From an uncultured Oscillospiraceae bacterium (GTDB lineage Bacteria; Bacillota; Clostridia; Oscillospirales; Oscillospiraceae), in NCBI GenBank assembly GCA_910587255.1, contig CAJUKT010000020.1:40398-104397 (forward strand): a DNA stretch of 64,000 nucleotides, written 5' to 3'. Shown piece after piece: positions 49,686 to 58,244 of the stretch. Numbering within the stretch: position 1 is the first letter of the stretch; every line of letters begins with the position of its first letter. The translations under genes and the position numbers were made by a program. Under the pieces are notes generated by a model. It was given only the letters and a program-made list of their open reading frames with translations, was not told where the DNA came from and made no database searches.

Positions 49686-51046
49686 CTACACAGTGCTTAA
49701 AAAATTCCGCTTTTCAACCATATTCCTTTGGATGGTTGCAAGCTTCTCTCGGGTAACGTCTTCGATATCAACTTTCAATACCTGGCAGATATAATATTCC
49801 AACAGTAAGCGGAGGATATAGATAGCCTCGAGAAGATCCTCGCCCTTAAATGCTTTTGCTTCTTTGCTTTTCCCATAATGTGTATAGTAGTGGCGGGTAT
49901 CTGCAATACGTTGAGCATAGGGATTTTCGGACATATAAAAATTAGAAAAAAGTCCGTTAAACTGTCCAATGAGTAAGTCGTTTAACCTGGACACTAAAAT
50001 GATGTAATTGCAGTTTTTATCCATTTGAGAGTCGCTTAGCAACAGCTTTTCAATATGATTAAAATTCGGATTTCGACCAAACCGCTCATATACTGATTCA
50101 ATATATTTTTCTTTTTTGTCATTATAAAAAACCGAGAATGGAAGGTTTCCAGAGCTTGTACCATATTTAGAAAGATCATTTCTGGCGGCATATGCCGGTA
50201 TCTAAATAATGATAAGTACAAATTAAATATTGGTTCCAATTTCGTTAAAGCATCTTGAATATCTGCAGTATCAGATAGATGCTGCAGAGTAAAATTGTAA
50301 TCATATAAATGCACATCAAAAATTTGGTAGCGTGGTTCTGACGAGTAAAAAGCTCTTTCTGAATAGTTGATTTGCCCATTGATCATATCATAGTCATCAA
50401 AATCGGTAAAAAATTGATGCTCAATATTAATATTATCCTTAATGGCAAAAGAAATGAGCGAGATAACTTTATCTCTTACCCCCACAAAAAAGGCAACATC
50501 TTGTTTCTCCTCGGATTCGATCTCCATGGTTAGCCGCTCAATGGTACGACTGATTTCTTTGCGCGGAAAGCCAAATAAATCGTTTGATAATGAGGTTGAA
50601 AACTTGATTTTTGCATTAAACCAGTGGTATATATGTTCTCCAAGTCCCTTAAATTTAACAGTAGGGAATTCAGACATATCAACTTGAGAAAGTCCGCTCC
50701 ATTGTAGTCCATTTTCTAATTCGCAGGTGAGTCGGTTATATTTTCCTTGTGTGGGGCCTAATATCATATAGCGTGACTGAAAGATTACAGTTTGGTAAGA
50801 AAACTGCTGCGTATGATTTTTGATACACTTGTTTTGATACAGAGAAATGAAGGTTCCCGTAAGTAACTTTCCTACAATCAGAGGGATAGAACCATAGGAC
50901 TTCCCGATTCCTTTAGGGACTTCTTGCTCAAGCTTTAGCCAAATTATTCCACTTTCGTTGTTGTATATAATTTCTCCAAGCAGGCTTTCCTCACCAATCT
51001 GAAACTCTCCCAGAATATGTCGATCCATATCCGTATGTTCCCGCAT
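49686..51046 (-). pseudogene. ApeA-like anti-phage HEPN protein, split by a single-base frameshift
   Basis: Two overlapping frames encode one protein of about 453 residues. The first part (from ATG 51046, after AAAGGAG) looks like an ApeA N-terminal domain (HILGEFQIGEESLLGEIIY, then beta-rich sequence). The second (to 49686) ends with a HEPN RNase-like domain carrying TRHYYTH, an R-x4-H motif. The frames join at a run of six A on the plus strand (50126-50131). One extra base would restore FHSRFFYNDKKEKYIESVYE. ApeA proteins stop phage infection by RNA cleavage. The break may be decay, phase variation or a sequencing error. Confidence 0.7.
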
Positions 51047-51217
51047 ATCAATCGTCTCCTTTGCCAACACTTACAGTTTGTAGATATATGTATTCAAATG
51101 AACTCTATCCTTGAAGTAATGTATATGTTCACAATACCTAAAAGGGATGCGATGAGGAACTGAGTAAAGGCAGAACTTACTGCATTAACTTGTGTGAATT
51201 GGCTTTATCGGTTCACA

Positions 51218-51976
51218 TTATTTTCCTAGGCGCTTAACCGTACGAAAGAAGTTTTCTTCAGAAAAGTACTCTGCAAAGAAGTCCTTTGTATTATCAAATA
51301 TGTCCAGGTATAGCAAGGCGAAGCATGAGTGCAATGAGAATGGGTCTATATACTCCCATGTTTTCCATGGATAATATCCTTCTGGATCATGTAATCGTAT
51401 TTTTCCCATGCCCGCGTTTATGTAAAAGAATATGTACAGACCGTCATTGACGGAGGTAAAATTTATGTTATCTAAAAATTTGACCCGATCTTTTCCCGGC
51501 CACGCCAAATGCATTATGCCATTATTATATTCAGAAACAAAAATCGTTTTTTGGGATTTGCACTCGCAAAAGTCAAAAACCCATATTATTGTGTAGCCGC
51601 AGCCCAGATAAAATTTTGTGCGGGATATAAATTCTTTTTGCGAAATTGGCGAGTGCTGAAACTCAATGACATATTTTTTATCACCTGACTGTAGCACAAT
51701 GTCTGCAACATGGTATTCAGTATGCATTTCGTTCCAGACGACGGTTTCCTGAACCACTCTGTCAAAATGATTTTGCATTTTTATATGCCACGGTGATAAT
51801 TTCTCAGAATACCACGGATCGCATCCTTTTCCAGTTTTATGCGCAAAGTGATGCGCATTTATATTACCTCGCTTTTGTATCATTGCATCTCTGCAGGCAG
51901 GACAGAAATAAGGTAGCCCAGTTTCTGCATCATCTATGTGGATTTTTTGACCGAGTGCGTTATTTGCAAAAAACAT
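51218..51976 (-). CDS. CoiA-like nuclease
   Basis: The 252-residue protein starts MFFANNALGQKIHIDD and has a zinc-finger-like N-terminus (C25, C28, then HHFAH at 42-46) and a restriction-like nuclease core with D92, E105 and Q107 (VADIVL...YVIEFQHSPIS). This is the pattern of CoiA, a competence protein, but many CoiA relatives occur in mobile or defence islands, and no competence genes are near. The start is ATG 51976 after GGGAGC; the frame runs on to 52111 into the neighbouring gene. AT-rich codon use matches the island. Confidence 0.7.
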   Translation of the reverse strand: MFFANNALGQKIHIDDAETGLPYFCPACRDAMIQKRGNINAHHFAHKTGKGCDPWYSEKLSPWHIKMQNHFDRVVQETVVWNEMHTEYHVADIVLQSGDKKYVIEFQHSPISQKEFISRTKFYLGCGYTIIWVFDFCECKSQKTIFVSEYNNGIMHLAWPGKDRVKFLDNINFTSVNDGLYIFFYINAGMGKIRLHDPEGYYPWKTWEYIDPFSLHSCFALLYLDIFDNTKDFFAEYFSEENFFRTVKRLGK

Positions 51977-52007
51977 AATTTTGCCGCTCCCATATTTTCT
52001 CCTACTG

Positions 52008-52607
52008 CTACGCCATATTGTTATCAATCGAGCCATGATAGAAACTTCGATACCACTGCACCAGCTCCAGCATAAACTCTGGAAACAGCCACGCCCGGAA
52101 CATTTCTGCAATTTCTGGATGAGCGACCGTTCCGCCGCCCTTACCTCGGCTGGTCTTGATTCCGTGCGCGTGGGTGGCCTTGATCCACAGTGAGGGTGTC
52201 AGAGTGGTGCTGGTGGTATGTATCGTATGAATTAGTTCATCGCAGGTATCTTCTTTAAATCCAGGATTGTAAATCTTCTCCCACATCCGCAGGTATTCAA
52301 CCGTAATATTATTCCGCATCCAGCTTTGGATGAGGTAGCTCGGGCTGGAGGTTTTCTTTTCTTTAGCAATTTCCGTCAGCGAGACATAAGCGTTGAGACA
52401 CGAACCATCGGTGCGCATCTTTTCGCCAAGTGAGGACAGACGAAAACCGGGAATCTTCTGAAGATCCAATTGCTCAAATAGCTTTTCAGAAAACTCATCT
52501 GCCTCTGCTTGAGTGATATATCCTTTCTTCACGTTTCGCTTCAAAATCTTTTCATGTGAGATTTCATATGTCCATAGCGCTTCGATTTGTGCTTCCCGGT
52601 CTGTCAT
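52008..52607 (-). CDS. KilA-N domain protein, module 1
   Basis: The 199-residue protein has an N-terminal helical part and a KilA-N DNA-binding domain (about residues 70-190: VSLTEIAKEKKTSSPSYLIQ, NNITVEYLRMWEKIYNPGF, THAHGIKTSRGKGGGTVAHPEIAEMFRAWLFPEF). KilA-N domains occur in phage and viral regulators. The gene follows a recombinase-domain stub by 47 bases, and an equivalent pair lies at 56801-57777. The start follows AGGGGTG. The function of this pairing is unknown to me. Confidence 0.8.
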   Translation of the reverse strand: MTDREAQIEALWTYEISHEKILKRNVKKGYITQAEADEFSEKLFEQLDLQKIPGFRLSSLGEKMRTDGSCLNAYVSLTEIAKEKKTSSPSYLIQSWMRNNITVEYLRMWEKIYNPGFKEDTCDELIHTIHTTSTTLTPSLWIKATHAHGIKTSRGKGGGTVAHPEIAEMFRAWLFPEFMLELVQWYRSFYHGSIDNNMA

Positions 52608-52654
52608 GGGTAGTCACCCCTATATCTGCGTATAAGGATATTATACCAGATAAG

Positions 52655-53281
52655 TTATGACAAAGATAGCCCCAATTGCTGTATTTCTACTTCTAAAGCA
52701 CCATCTGACCTAACTGAGACAAAATCAATGTGCTTTTTTACTGCCTGCTCATTAAAGGTGATTAGTCCAAGTTTTGCGCATATGGTATTCTTAATCTGCT
52801 GCTCAGAGATGGACGGAGAATGTTTGCAGAAACGCTTCCCATGCTCCACTCGATTGGCACAGCGCCACACCACGTCGCCAGAAGGGCGGGTGATACGACG
52901 GTAACTGCGTCCGCATTCTCCACAAACTAAAAGACCGCTCAGTACACTCTGTGAGTTGTACCGGGTGGTCTTTCGCTGATTAGTATCTTCATCGATATTG
53001 CTGCGCTTGCCTTTCTCGCTCTGTGCCATGAAGAATTCATCAAAGCTGACGATGGAGCCGATGTAGCGTTGGTTCGAGAGCAGATCATTGATCACGGCCT
53101 GTGTCCATTGGGCCTCACCCCTTGGTGATGGGATACCCTGGATAAAGAGAAAATTAGCGATGCCTTTCAGGCTCATGCCGGAGAGGTACTGCTGATAGAT
53201 AGTTCGGACGGTATTGGCTTTCTCTTGATCAACGGAGACATTGCCATCTGGAGCTAACATGAATCCATAAGGAAGTGACAT
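52655..53281 (-). CDS. Recombinase-domain protein lacking the serine catalytic domain, module 1
   Basis: The 208-residue protein consists of the 'Recombinase' DNA-binding domain of large serine recombinases (LPYGFMLAPDG, VRTIYQQYLSGMSLKGIANFL, IPSPRGEAQWTQAVINDLL) followed by a zinc-ribbon (LLVCGECGRSYRRI...WRCANR...FCKH). The N-terminal resolvase domain with the catalytic serine is absent. The start is ATG 53281 with AAAGGGG upstream, so this is a designed short gene and not just a truncated frame. No resolvase domain is encoded upstream. It probably binds DNA and pairs with the KilA-N protein. Confidence 0.75.
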   Translation of the reverse strand: MSLPYGFMLAPDGNVSVDQEKANTVRTIYQQYLSGMSLKGIANFLFIQGIPSPRGEAQWTQAVINDLLSNQRYIGSIVSFDEFFMAQSEKGKRSNIDEDTNQRKTTRYNSQSVLSGLLVCGECGRSYRRITRPSGDVVWRCANRVEHGKRFCKHSPSISEQQIKNTICAKLGLITFNEQAVKKHIDFVSVRSDGALEVEIQQLGLSLS

Positions 53282-53556
53282 GAAGATATCCCCTTTCAGA
53301 AAGTTACGGATAAGCATATTTAATATAATGTGAATTGTTACTTATATGTGGATTTACATGGTAGATTTCAGTGAATAGTACTTTAAAGGTGGCCGAATAC
53401 AGATCATTTGCCAGAATTTTTTCTAAGATAAGGAAGAAACCTGCTTTTGAACGAATCAAAAAACAGGTTTCTATGGTTGTCTTTTGTTGACAAAAAAGAT
53501 GCACCAGAGAAACTACATAATATATAAGTGTGGCACTCAAATTAGACGTTGTTGGA
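53282..53556. other. Intergenic region upstream of module 1
   Basis: AT-rich. It contains a GAAACCTG/CAGGTTTC hairpin (about 53435-53471) and GTTGACAAAAAAGATG (53483-53498), the latter also present near 43142. No gene is supported. Confidence 0.5.
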
Positions 53557-54234
53557 TTAATAATGGATTACTTTTCCTTGGATCGCATAAGTGCTTAGAG
53601 ATGATATTTTAACCTGATTAAATTCCCCGTTTTCATTATCTGGGGCCAGAATTACACCTCGACCTTTCCTAATATATCTCTTGCACATAGCCGCCCCATT
53701 AACGTTAAATATTCCAATGTCGTTATGATTCAGTTTCTCAACTCTTTTTACTAACACAATTGCTCCATCGGGAATAGTTGGTTCCATGCTGTGTCCAGAT
53801 ATCTTCACAGCATAATCAGCTTCCATCATTTCTGTTGAATAATCCTCATGCAAAATATTCTCATCGATATAAAAGCCATCTCCGGCACAAGCAGCGAAAT
53901 CAAACAAAGGAATTATTTTGTGAGGAACTTGTTTGATTTCCGTGTTTTTGGGTATATCCAAATCGTCCTCATCAACTTCATTTGGAAACGCACTATGTAT
54001 CGCGGTTACTATTTCTGATATCCAAGAAAAGATATATTTTCCGGTTTTGTTTGCCTCTGCAATGCTGTCAACTAACTCAATAGAAGTAGATTTCCCTTCA
54101 CCTGCATAAATCCCCTCATAAAAGCGAAACGCATCAAATTTTAAATCCTGTTCATTTATTGAAAAAACATGTTTTCCTTGTTCTTCAATAAAGTACGACC
54201 CATCCTGATATTCAAATATTAGCGACCTTCTCAT
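53557..54234 (-). CDS. S24 (LexA/UmuD-type) peptidase without a recognisable DNA-binding domain
   Basis: The 225-residue protein has a C-terminal S24 domain with nucleophile S149 (SGHSMEPTIPDGAIVLVK) and general base K185 (AAMCKRY), and an A117-G118 self-cleavage-like site in AACAGDG. The N-terminal 100 residues are not a helix-turn-helix; they start MRRSLIFEYQDGSYFIEEQG. The gene overlaps the PHP-ATPase gene by 23 bases, with AGAGGTGG just before its ATG. This indicates translational coupling and a joint function, possibly damage-triggered release of the ATPase. Confidence 0.8.
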   Translation of the reverse strand: MRRSLIFEYQDGSYFIEEQGKHVFSINEQDLKFDAFRFYEGIYAGEGKSTSIELVDSIAEANKTGKYIFSWISEIVTAIHSAFPNEVDEDDLDIPKNTEIKQVPHKIIPLFDFAACAGDGFYIDENILHEDYSTEMMEADYAVKISGHSMEPTIPDGAIVLVKRVEKLNHNDIGIFNVNGAAMCKRYIRKGRGVILAPDNENGEFNQVKISSLSTYAIQGKVIHY

Positions 54235-56581
54235 AACGTTTCCACCTCTTTTGTATCGAATCTAAACCACCATCAATATTCTTTGCAACAATATCAAGGA
54301 TGTTGTATGTATCATCTGCATATTCCAATGCGCCAGAGTACACGTTAAGCGTATCCCCAGTTCTAAAAATGTAAATAAGATTATCGATATCCAAATTTAC
54401 AATAAACTGCGGATTATGTGTTACCATAAGAATTTGTCGATTTTCCCCCATAGTTTTAAATCGATCCAATAGATACGTTTTTATTGCACTCTGTGAAATA
54501 TTATCTTCGGGCTGATCAATGATGTATATACCGTCTCTTGTATTCTCATAAGAAAGCAAATCAAAATAGATCTTTGCATTAAGCCCAGAAGATAACTCTT
54601 CCGATTTATCCATGCCTTGATATATAATGACATTTTTAGGAGTAAAGTCCTCTTCTATGCTTGCTAATAGCGTCTCTTTGAAAAATTGCAAAACGGGTTT
54701 GCTTCCATCATATTTTAGAATGATTTCTTTCAAGTACGATTCGTTAATGGTATCCCAATCAATTTCTTTATTGGAACGCAAGGCCTTACGAATAAGGGAC
54801 ATAAAATATTCTGTGTCCAATTTATCAACATTTAAGCGGGAAATAAACTGATAGTCAAAAACAGTATTGCTGACAGGAACAATAGCGGTTTCTTCAATAT
54901 GCGGCAAATACTTTTGCAATTTTCGCTGTTTTGCAAGTATGTTAATTAAGGTTTCTTTTATTTCAGTTGTGTTGCTTAAAAAGGACATTTCCTTTTTGTG
55001 GTTGTCTGAAATATTCCGATTATGCTGTGTTGAAATCTTTATAATCGTTTTTGCAATAATTTCTATACGTTCATTTTCTGCCTGAATTCCCTCTACCCTC
55101 ACTTGATATTTCTTCTGAATTTCCCGAATAAAATTCAGCTGTTCTTCTAAATATACTCGATCTTCCTCATCAACAGGTAACTGGGCCAGTTGTTCGATAA
55201 GAAGTATCAATTCTGATATCTTTGATAAAATATCAGTAATAGATTTCATATCTTTTTTATGAGAGCGAAGATTATTTATAAACACCAGACTTTCAGGCGG
55301 TCCATCAGAGATAGAGATTTTGAACGGCTGGAGTTTTCTGATTTCGCTATCTATAGAAAACTTTTCAGATAAATAATTAATCATTCGATCAATTTCATTT
55401 ACTACCAAGCTCTTATAGGGCTGGGGATTTATATTGGGAGGAAAATACCTGGAAAGAAACTCTGTAGCATTCAAATGATTTTCTTCAAATTTGGCTCTAA
55501 CCTCCCCCTGCATATCAAAATAAAAGACGTTTTCCGGAGAAATTTGTTTAGAAATTTGCAATTTGTGTTTATCCATATACTTTTTATAACCCTTTTTTAT
55601 ATGGGCTGGAAGTTTATCCCCAGATTTTTCAAAATCTACGATTGCATGTAATAATAGCGATTTTCCAATTGAATTGTCCCCTATAATTACATTTATTCCT
55701 TTAGACAATGGAATGGTAATTTGTTTGCCCTTTGTATGTAAAGTGATGCAATCAAGAGAAAACTTTTCCGCATTAAAAAAACTATCGACCGTCTTCAAAC
55801 GTGATGAGTCTGTTACGGCCATAACGAGTCCCCTAAATGTGGGTAAGCATTTTACAAAAGTGTACGGGAAATTTGTGAGTTTATCTGAGGAATCTTCTCG
55901 CGGATAAACATTCCAGTCATGGCAATCCGTTCCGGTTACAAACCGTACTTGCTTTTCAAGGTTGGCCTGTAGTAGATAATTTTTATTCAAAACCTCATTT
56001 CTACGATTTTTAAACTCGAATGCTTCAAAGTAATCCGAATAAACAAATTCGTGAAATTTCTTGTCTCCAAGTGAATTCGCATCATTTTTTCGTGGTTTAG
56101 TACTCGAAAGGGAATTCTTTTGATGAGCTATTAGAATTGTATCTAAATCTATAATACGGAGAATTTTTAAGAAACACTCTTCAGAATAGGCCCCTTGTAC
56201 GTCGGGCCGTATAGATTGCAAAACGGATTCTATATTTTGAATTTTAGAATTATCCTCATCTGAAAAAATGGTCACAACATGAATCACTTTTTTCTCTGAA
56301 TCATCATTTTCGAAACAAACCGAAAATTCTACCCCAGGCAACACTTTCTGTATAGAACCAGTTTGAGTTTCTGCAATTTTAAGCCCGGAATAGATTTCAT
56401 ATGAAAATACATCATGATCAGTAACCGCGCAGATATTTACACCTTCTGCGTTGAGTTTGCGTATAAGGATTGGTAAATTCTGCACTATATTGTGTTTAAC
56501 TTTCTTTCCATCTTTGATCCCCGAAGCACAAGAATGGATGTGTAGATCAATTTTGAGTCCGCTTTTTACAATCTTATCCAT
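54212..56581 (-). CDS. PHP-domain / SMC-like ATPase fusion (TrlF-like), candidate defence effector
   Basis: The 789-residue protein begins with a PHP phosphoesterase domain (DLHIHS with H14/H16, AVTDHD near residue 55, TGTDCHDW near 220). An ABC/SMC-type ATPase follows: P-loop VIIGDNSIGKS near residue 300, a coiled-coil or helical middle about 400-560, IYIIDQPEDN as Walker B and a VTHNP switch histidine near 740. Such PHP-ATPase fusions occur in anti-phage and tRNA-nuclease-like systems. The PHP part probably cleaves nucleic acid or a nucleotide, gated by ATP. It is cotranscribed with the S24 peptidase gene. Confidence 0.8.
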   Translation of the reverse strand: MDKIVKSGLKIDLHIHSCASGIKDGKKVKHNIVQNLPILIRKLNAEGVNICAVTDHDVFSYEIYSGLKIAETQTGSIQKVLPGVEFSVCFENDDSEKKVIHVVTIFSDEDNSKIQNIESVLQSIRPDVQGAYSEECFLKILRIIDLDTILIAHQKNSLSSTKPRKNDANSLGDKKFHEFVYSDYFEAFEFKNRRNEVLNKNYLLQANLEKQVRFVTGTDCHDWNVYPREDSSDKLTNFPYTFVKCLPTFRGLVMAVTDSSRLKTVDSFFNAEKFSLDCITLHTKGKQITIPLSKGINVIIGDNSIGKSLLLHAIVDFEKSGDKLPAHIKKGYKKYMDKHKLQISKQISPENVFYFDMQGEVRAKFEENHLNATEFLSRYFPPNINPQPYKSLVVNEIDRMINYLSEKFSIDSEIRKLQPFKISISDGPPESLVFINNLRSHKKDMKSITDILSKISELILLIEQLAQLPVDEEDRVYLEEQLNFIREIQKKYQVRVEGIQAENERIEIIAKTIIKISTQHNRNISDNHKKEMSFLSNTTEIKETLINILAKQRKLQKYLPHIEETAIVPVSNTVFDYQFISRLNVDKLDTEYFMSLIRKALRSNKEIDWDTINESYLKEIILKYDGSKPVLQFFKETLLASIEEDFTPKNVIIYQGMDKSEELSSGLNAKIYFDLLSYENTRDGIYIIDQPEDNISQSAIKTYLLDRFKTMGENRQILMVTHNPQFIVNLDIDNLIYIFRTGDTLNVYSGALEYADDTYNILDIVAKNIDGGLDSIQKRWKRYEKVANI

Positions 56582-56663
56582 ATAAATACCGTCCCATAAT
56601 TATGAAATTCCAAATTCTAAAGTAAAAATGTAAGGACTTGCTTTCCCAAAGTACTTCGTCTAT

Positions 56664-56693
56664 ATTGTAATCTTGTATATTAAATGTTGATAA
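56664..56693 (-). promoter_or_regulatory. Possible promoter of the PHP-ATPase/S24 operon
   Basis: On the minus strand TTATCA (56688-56693), an 18-base spacer and TACAAT (56664-56669) lie 83 bases before the ATPase start codon. GAAATTCCAAATTC near 56605 is a weak palindrome that could bind a repressor. Confidence 0.4.
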
Positions 56694-56800
56694 AATGTGT
56701 CACGCCAGAATAACCCAGAAATTCAAGACTCTATCAATTTCAAAAGGCGTATCCTCCATTTTTGCTATTCGAAAGGAGTGAGAGCAATTTTGATAAACAA

Positions 56801-57370
56801 CTATATATGCTTCCTAACAATCGCTAACCTCGCTTTCGGATCTAACCATAGTTGAAAGTCTGCAGCGATTTCAGAATAAGCATTCACGCCTCCGCCTTTG
56901 CCCTGTTTTACACGCATTCCAACAGCGTGTGTCCTTCGAATCCACAGAGATGGCGTAATGGTAAGCGATGTAGTATGCCCCTGGTGGATCAGTTCCTCAC
57001 AGGCCCTATCATCAAATTCTTCATTCATGTCACTTTCCCATTGACGAAGAAACTCCAACGTGTTGCGACTACGCATCCAGCTTTGAATAACGTATCCAGG
57101 AGATTCTTCAGAATATTGCTTTGCCAATTCCGTCAATGACACCATATCATTGCAAATCATTAGCCTCATGTATAGGCGCATAGTTTCATGGTAGTCCCTG
57201 ATTTTTTTAGATGTTCGTAGCTTTTCTTCATTCAGCGAATCATAAAACTTCTCTCTCGATGTAGTAGCAAGATCCGTGTCTATGATTTGTCTCGCTAAGA
57301 GTGAATCAATCGAGGACTCATACTGAAACGCCAAACGTGTATAAAGCTCACCGACTTCTTGATCTGTCAT
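56801..57370 (-). CDS. KilA-N domain protein, module 2
   Basis: The 189-residue protein is homologous to the module 1 KilA-N protein: MVSLTELAKQYSEESPGYVIQSWMRS, NTLEFLRQWESDMNEEFDD, SLWIRRTHAVGMRVKQGKGGG. It shares the same N-terminal helical extension and the GKGGG loop. The extension differs enough to rule out a recent duplication. It follows the second recombinase stub by 56 bases, and the start follows GGGAGAA. Confidence 0.8.
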   Translation of the reverse strand: MTDQEVGELYTRLAFQYESSIDSLLARQIIDTDLATTSREKFYDSLNEEKLRTSKKIRDYHETMRLYMRLMICNDMVSLTELAKQYSEESPGYVIQSWMRSRNTLEFLRQWESDMNEEFDDRACEELIHQGHTTSLTITPSLWIRRTHAVGMRVKQGKGGGVNAYSEIAADFQLWLDPKARLAIVRKHI

Positions 57371-57426
57371 AATCCTATTCTCCCTTTTTCTACAAGTATA
57401 TCAGAAAGGATAGGATTTGTACAGCT

Positions 57427-57777
57427 TTATTCCATTTCTATGGAGGGAGACTGATATCTGGTCGATTTTCTCGGATGTCCGGCTTTGTCATAATCCATAT
57501 TACACCGGCGATCCTTTTCGAATTGAGCATCCATATACGCGCTTACCCCGACAATTGGGATATATTTCTTATTGGCCAGGAGCTTATCCACAGCCGCCCT
57601 GGTCCATTTTGGATTCCCTGCCGGGGAGAGAATGCCTTTTGCAAAGAGCATGTCAACAATTCTTCCCAAACTGGCTCCGGCAAGATAATACTCGAATATG
57701 CTTCGGACAGTACCTGCCCTTTCCTCATGGATGACAATCTTTTCGCCATCTAAAACATAGCCATATGGAAGTTTCAT
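57427..57777 (-). CDS. Recombinase-domain stub, module 2
   Basis: The 116-residue protein contains only the serine-recombinase DNA-binding 'Recombinase' domain (KLPYGYVLDGEKIVI, GTVRSIFEYYLAGASLGRIVDML, ILSPAGNPKWTRAAVDKLLANKKYI). It lacks both the catalytic resolvase domain and the zinc ribbon present in module 1. It is clearly homologous to 52655-53281 and begins MKLPYGY where that one begins MSLPYGF. The start follows GTGAGG. Confidence 0.75.
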   Translation of the reverse strand: MKLPYGYVLDGEKIVIHEERAGTVRSIFEYYLAGASLGRIVDMLFAKGILSPAGNPKWTRAAVDKLLANKKYIPIVGVSAYMDAQFEKDRRCNMDYDKAGHPRKSTRYQSPSIEME

Positions 57778-57916
57778 AGTAGCCTCACTTTCTGAAACAT
57801 AAACAAAAGCAGGTTTAAGAGAGATTCAATCTCCTTAAATCTGCTTAGTGACACCTGTGATATGTAATTGTAGCCAATTTTAAGATTCGATTTTAGTGTA
57901 ATTCTGCCAAGAAAGG

Positions 57917-57956
57917 ACAAAACCTGCGTATAACTATCGTTAAACGCAGGTTTTGT
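57917..57956. terminator. Perfect hairpin at the island edge
   Basis: ACAAAACCTGCG and CGCAGGTTTTGT form a 12-bp stem; the A- and T-rich ends would let it terminate transcription in both directions. Confidence 0.7.
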
Positions 57957-57962
57957 CTACAA

Positions 57963-58007
57963 TGGTGGAGACTACAGAACTCGAATCTGTGACCTCTTGC
58001 GTGTGAA
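57963..58007 (-). other. tRNA 3'-end fragment (tRNA-Val-like), probable attachment site
   Basis: Read on the minus strand this 45-bp piece is the 3' half of a tRNA: TTCACAC as an anticodon loop with CAC (valine), GCAAG stem, AGGTC variable loop, a T-arm ACAGA-TTCGAGT-TCTGT, acceptor AGTCTCC and encoded ACCA. The 5' half is missing. Such fragments are left where integrative elements enter at tRNA 3' ends, so this probably marks one end of the AT-rich island or of a former element. Confidence 0.75.
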
Positions 58008-58244
58008 CGCCAGCAGGAAACTTTTTTGCTTCGTTTGTAGTGCTTTTTAGTCGCTTTCGCTCGGTTTCACTTGCTTTGCGGTGCTGTTTGGACGCGGCGT
58101 TTCCGAGTGTTCCGAACGCGTCTGTGGTCAGTTATGTGGTCAAACGGGAAACGGGCCTTGCCGTCAATCGGCGAGACCCGTTCTGATTTTCGGAGGCAAA
58201 CAGGGAAAATTTTACTACGCTGTAATCAGACAGGACGATTCTTA

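Larger units (their letters stand above)
57778..58244. other. Gene-free right boundary of the island
   Basis: It contains an imperfect AAGCAG...CTGCTT hairpin (57808-57848), the hairpin at 57917-57956 and the tRNA fragment at 57963-58007. Near 58150-58182 is a stem (AACGGGCC...GACCCGTT) followed by CTGATTTT. No complete integrase gene is present and no protein is supported. Confidence 0.55.

Noticed and set aside
49686..50042. Treating the 118-residue frame as an independent gene
   Set aside because: It starts inside the ApeA-like gene without a ribosome site, and a single-base change joins it to the preceding frame.
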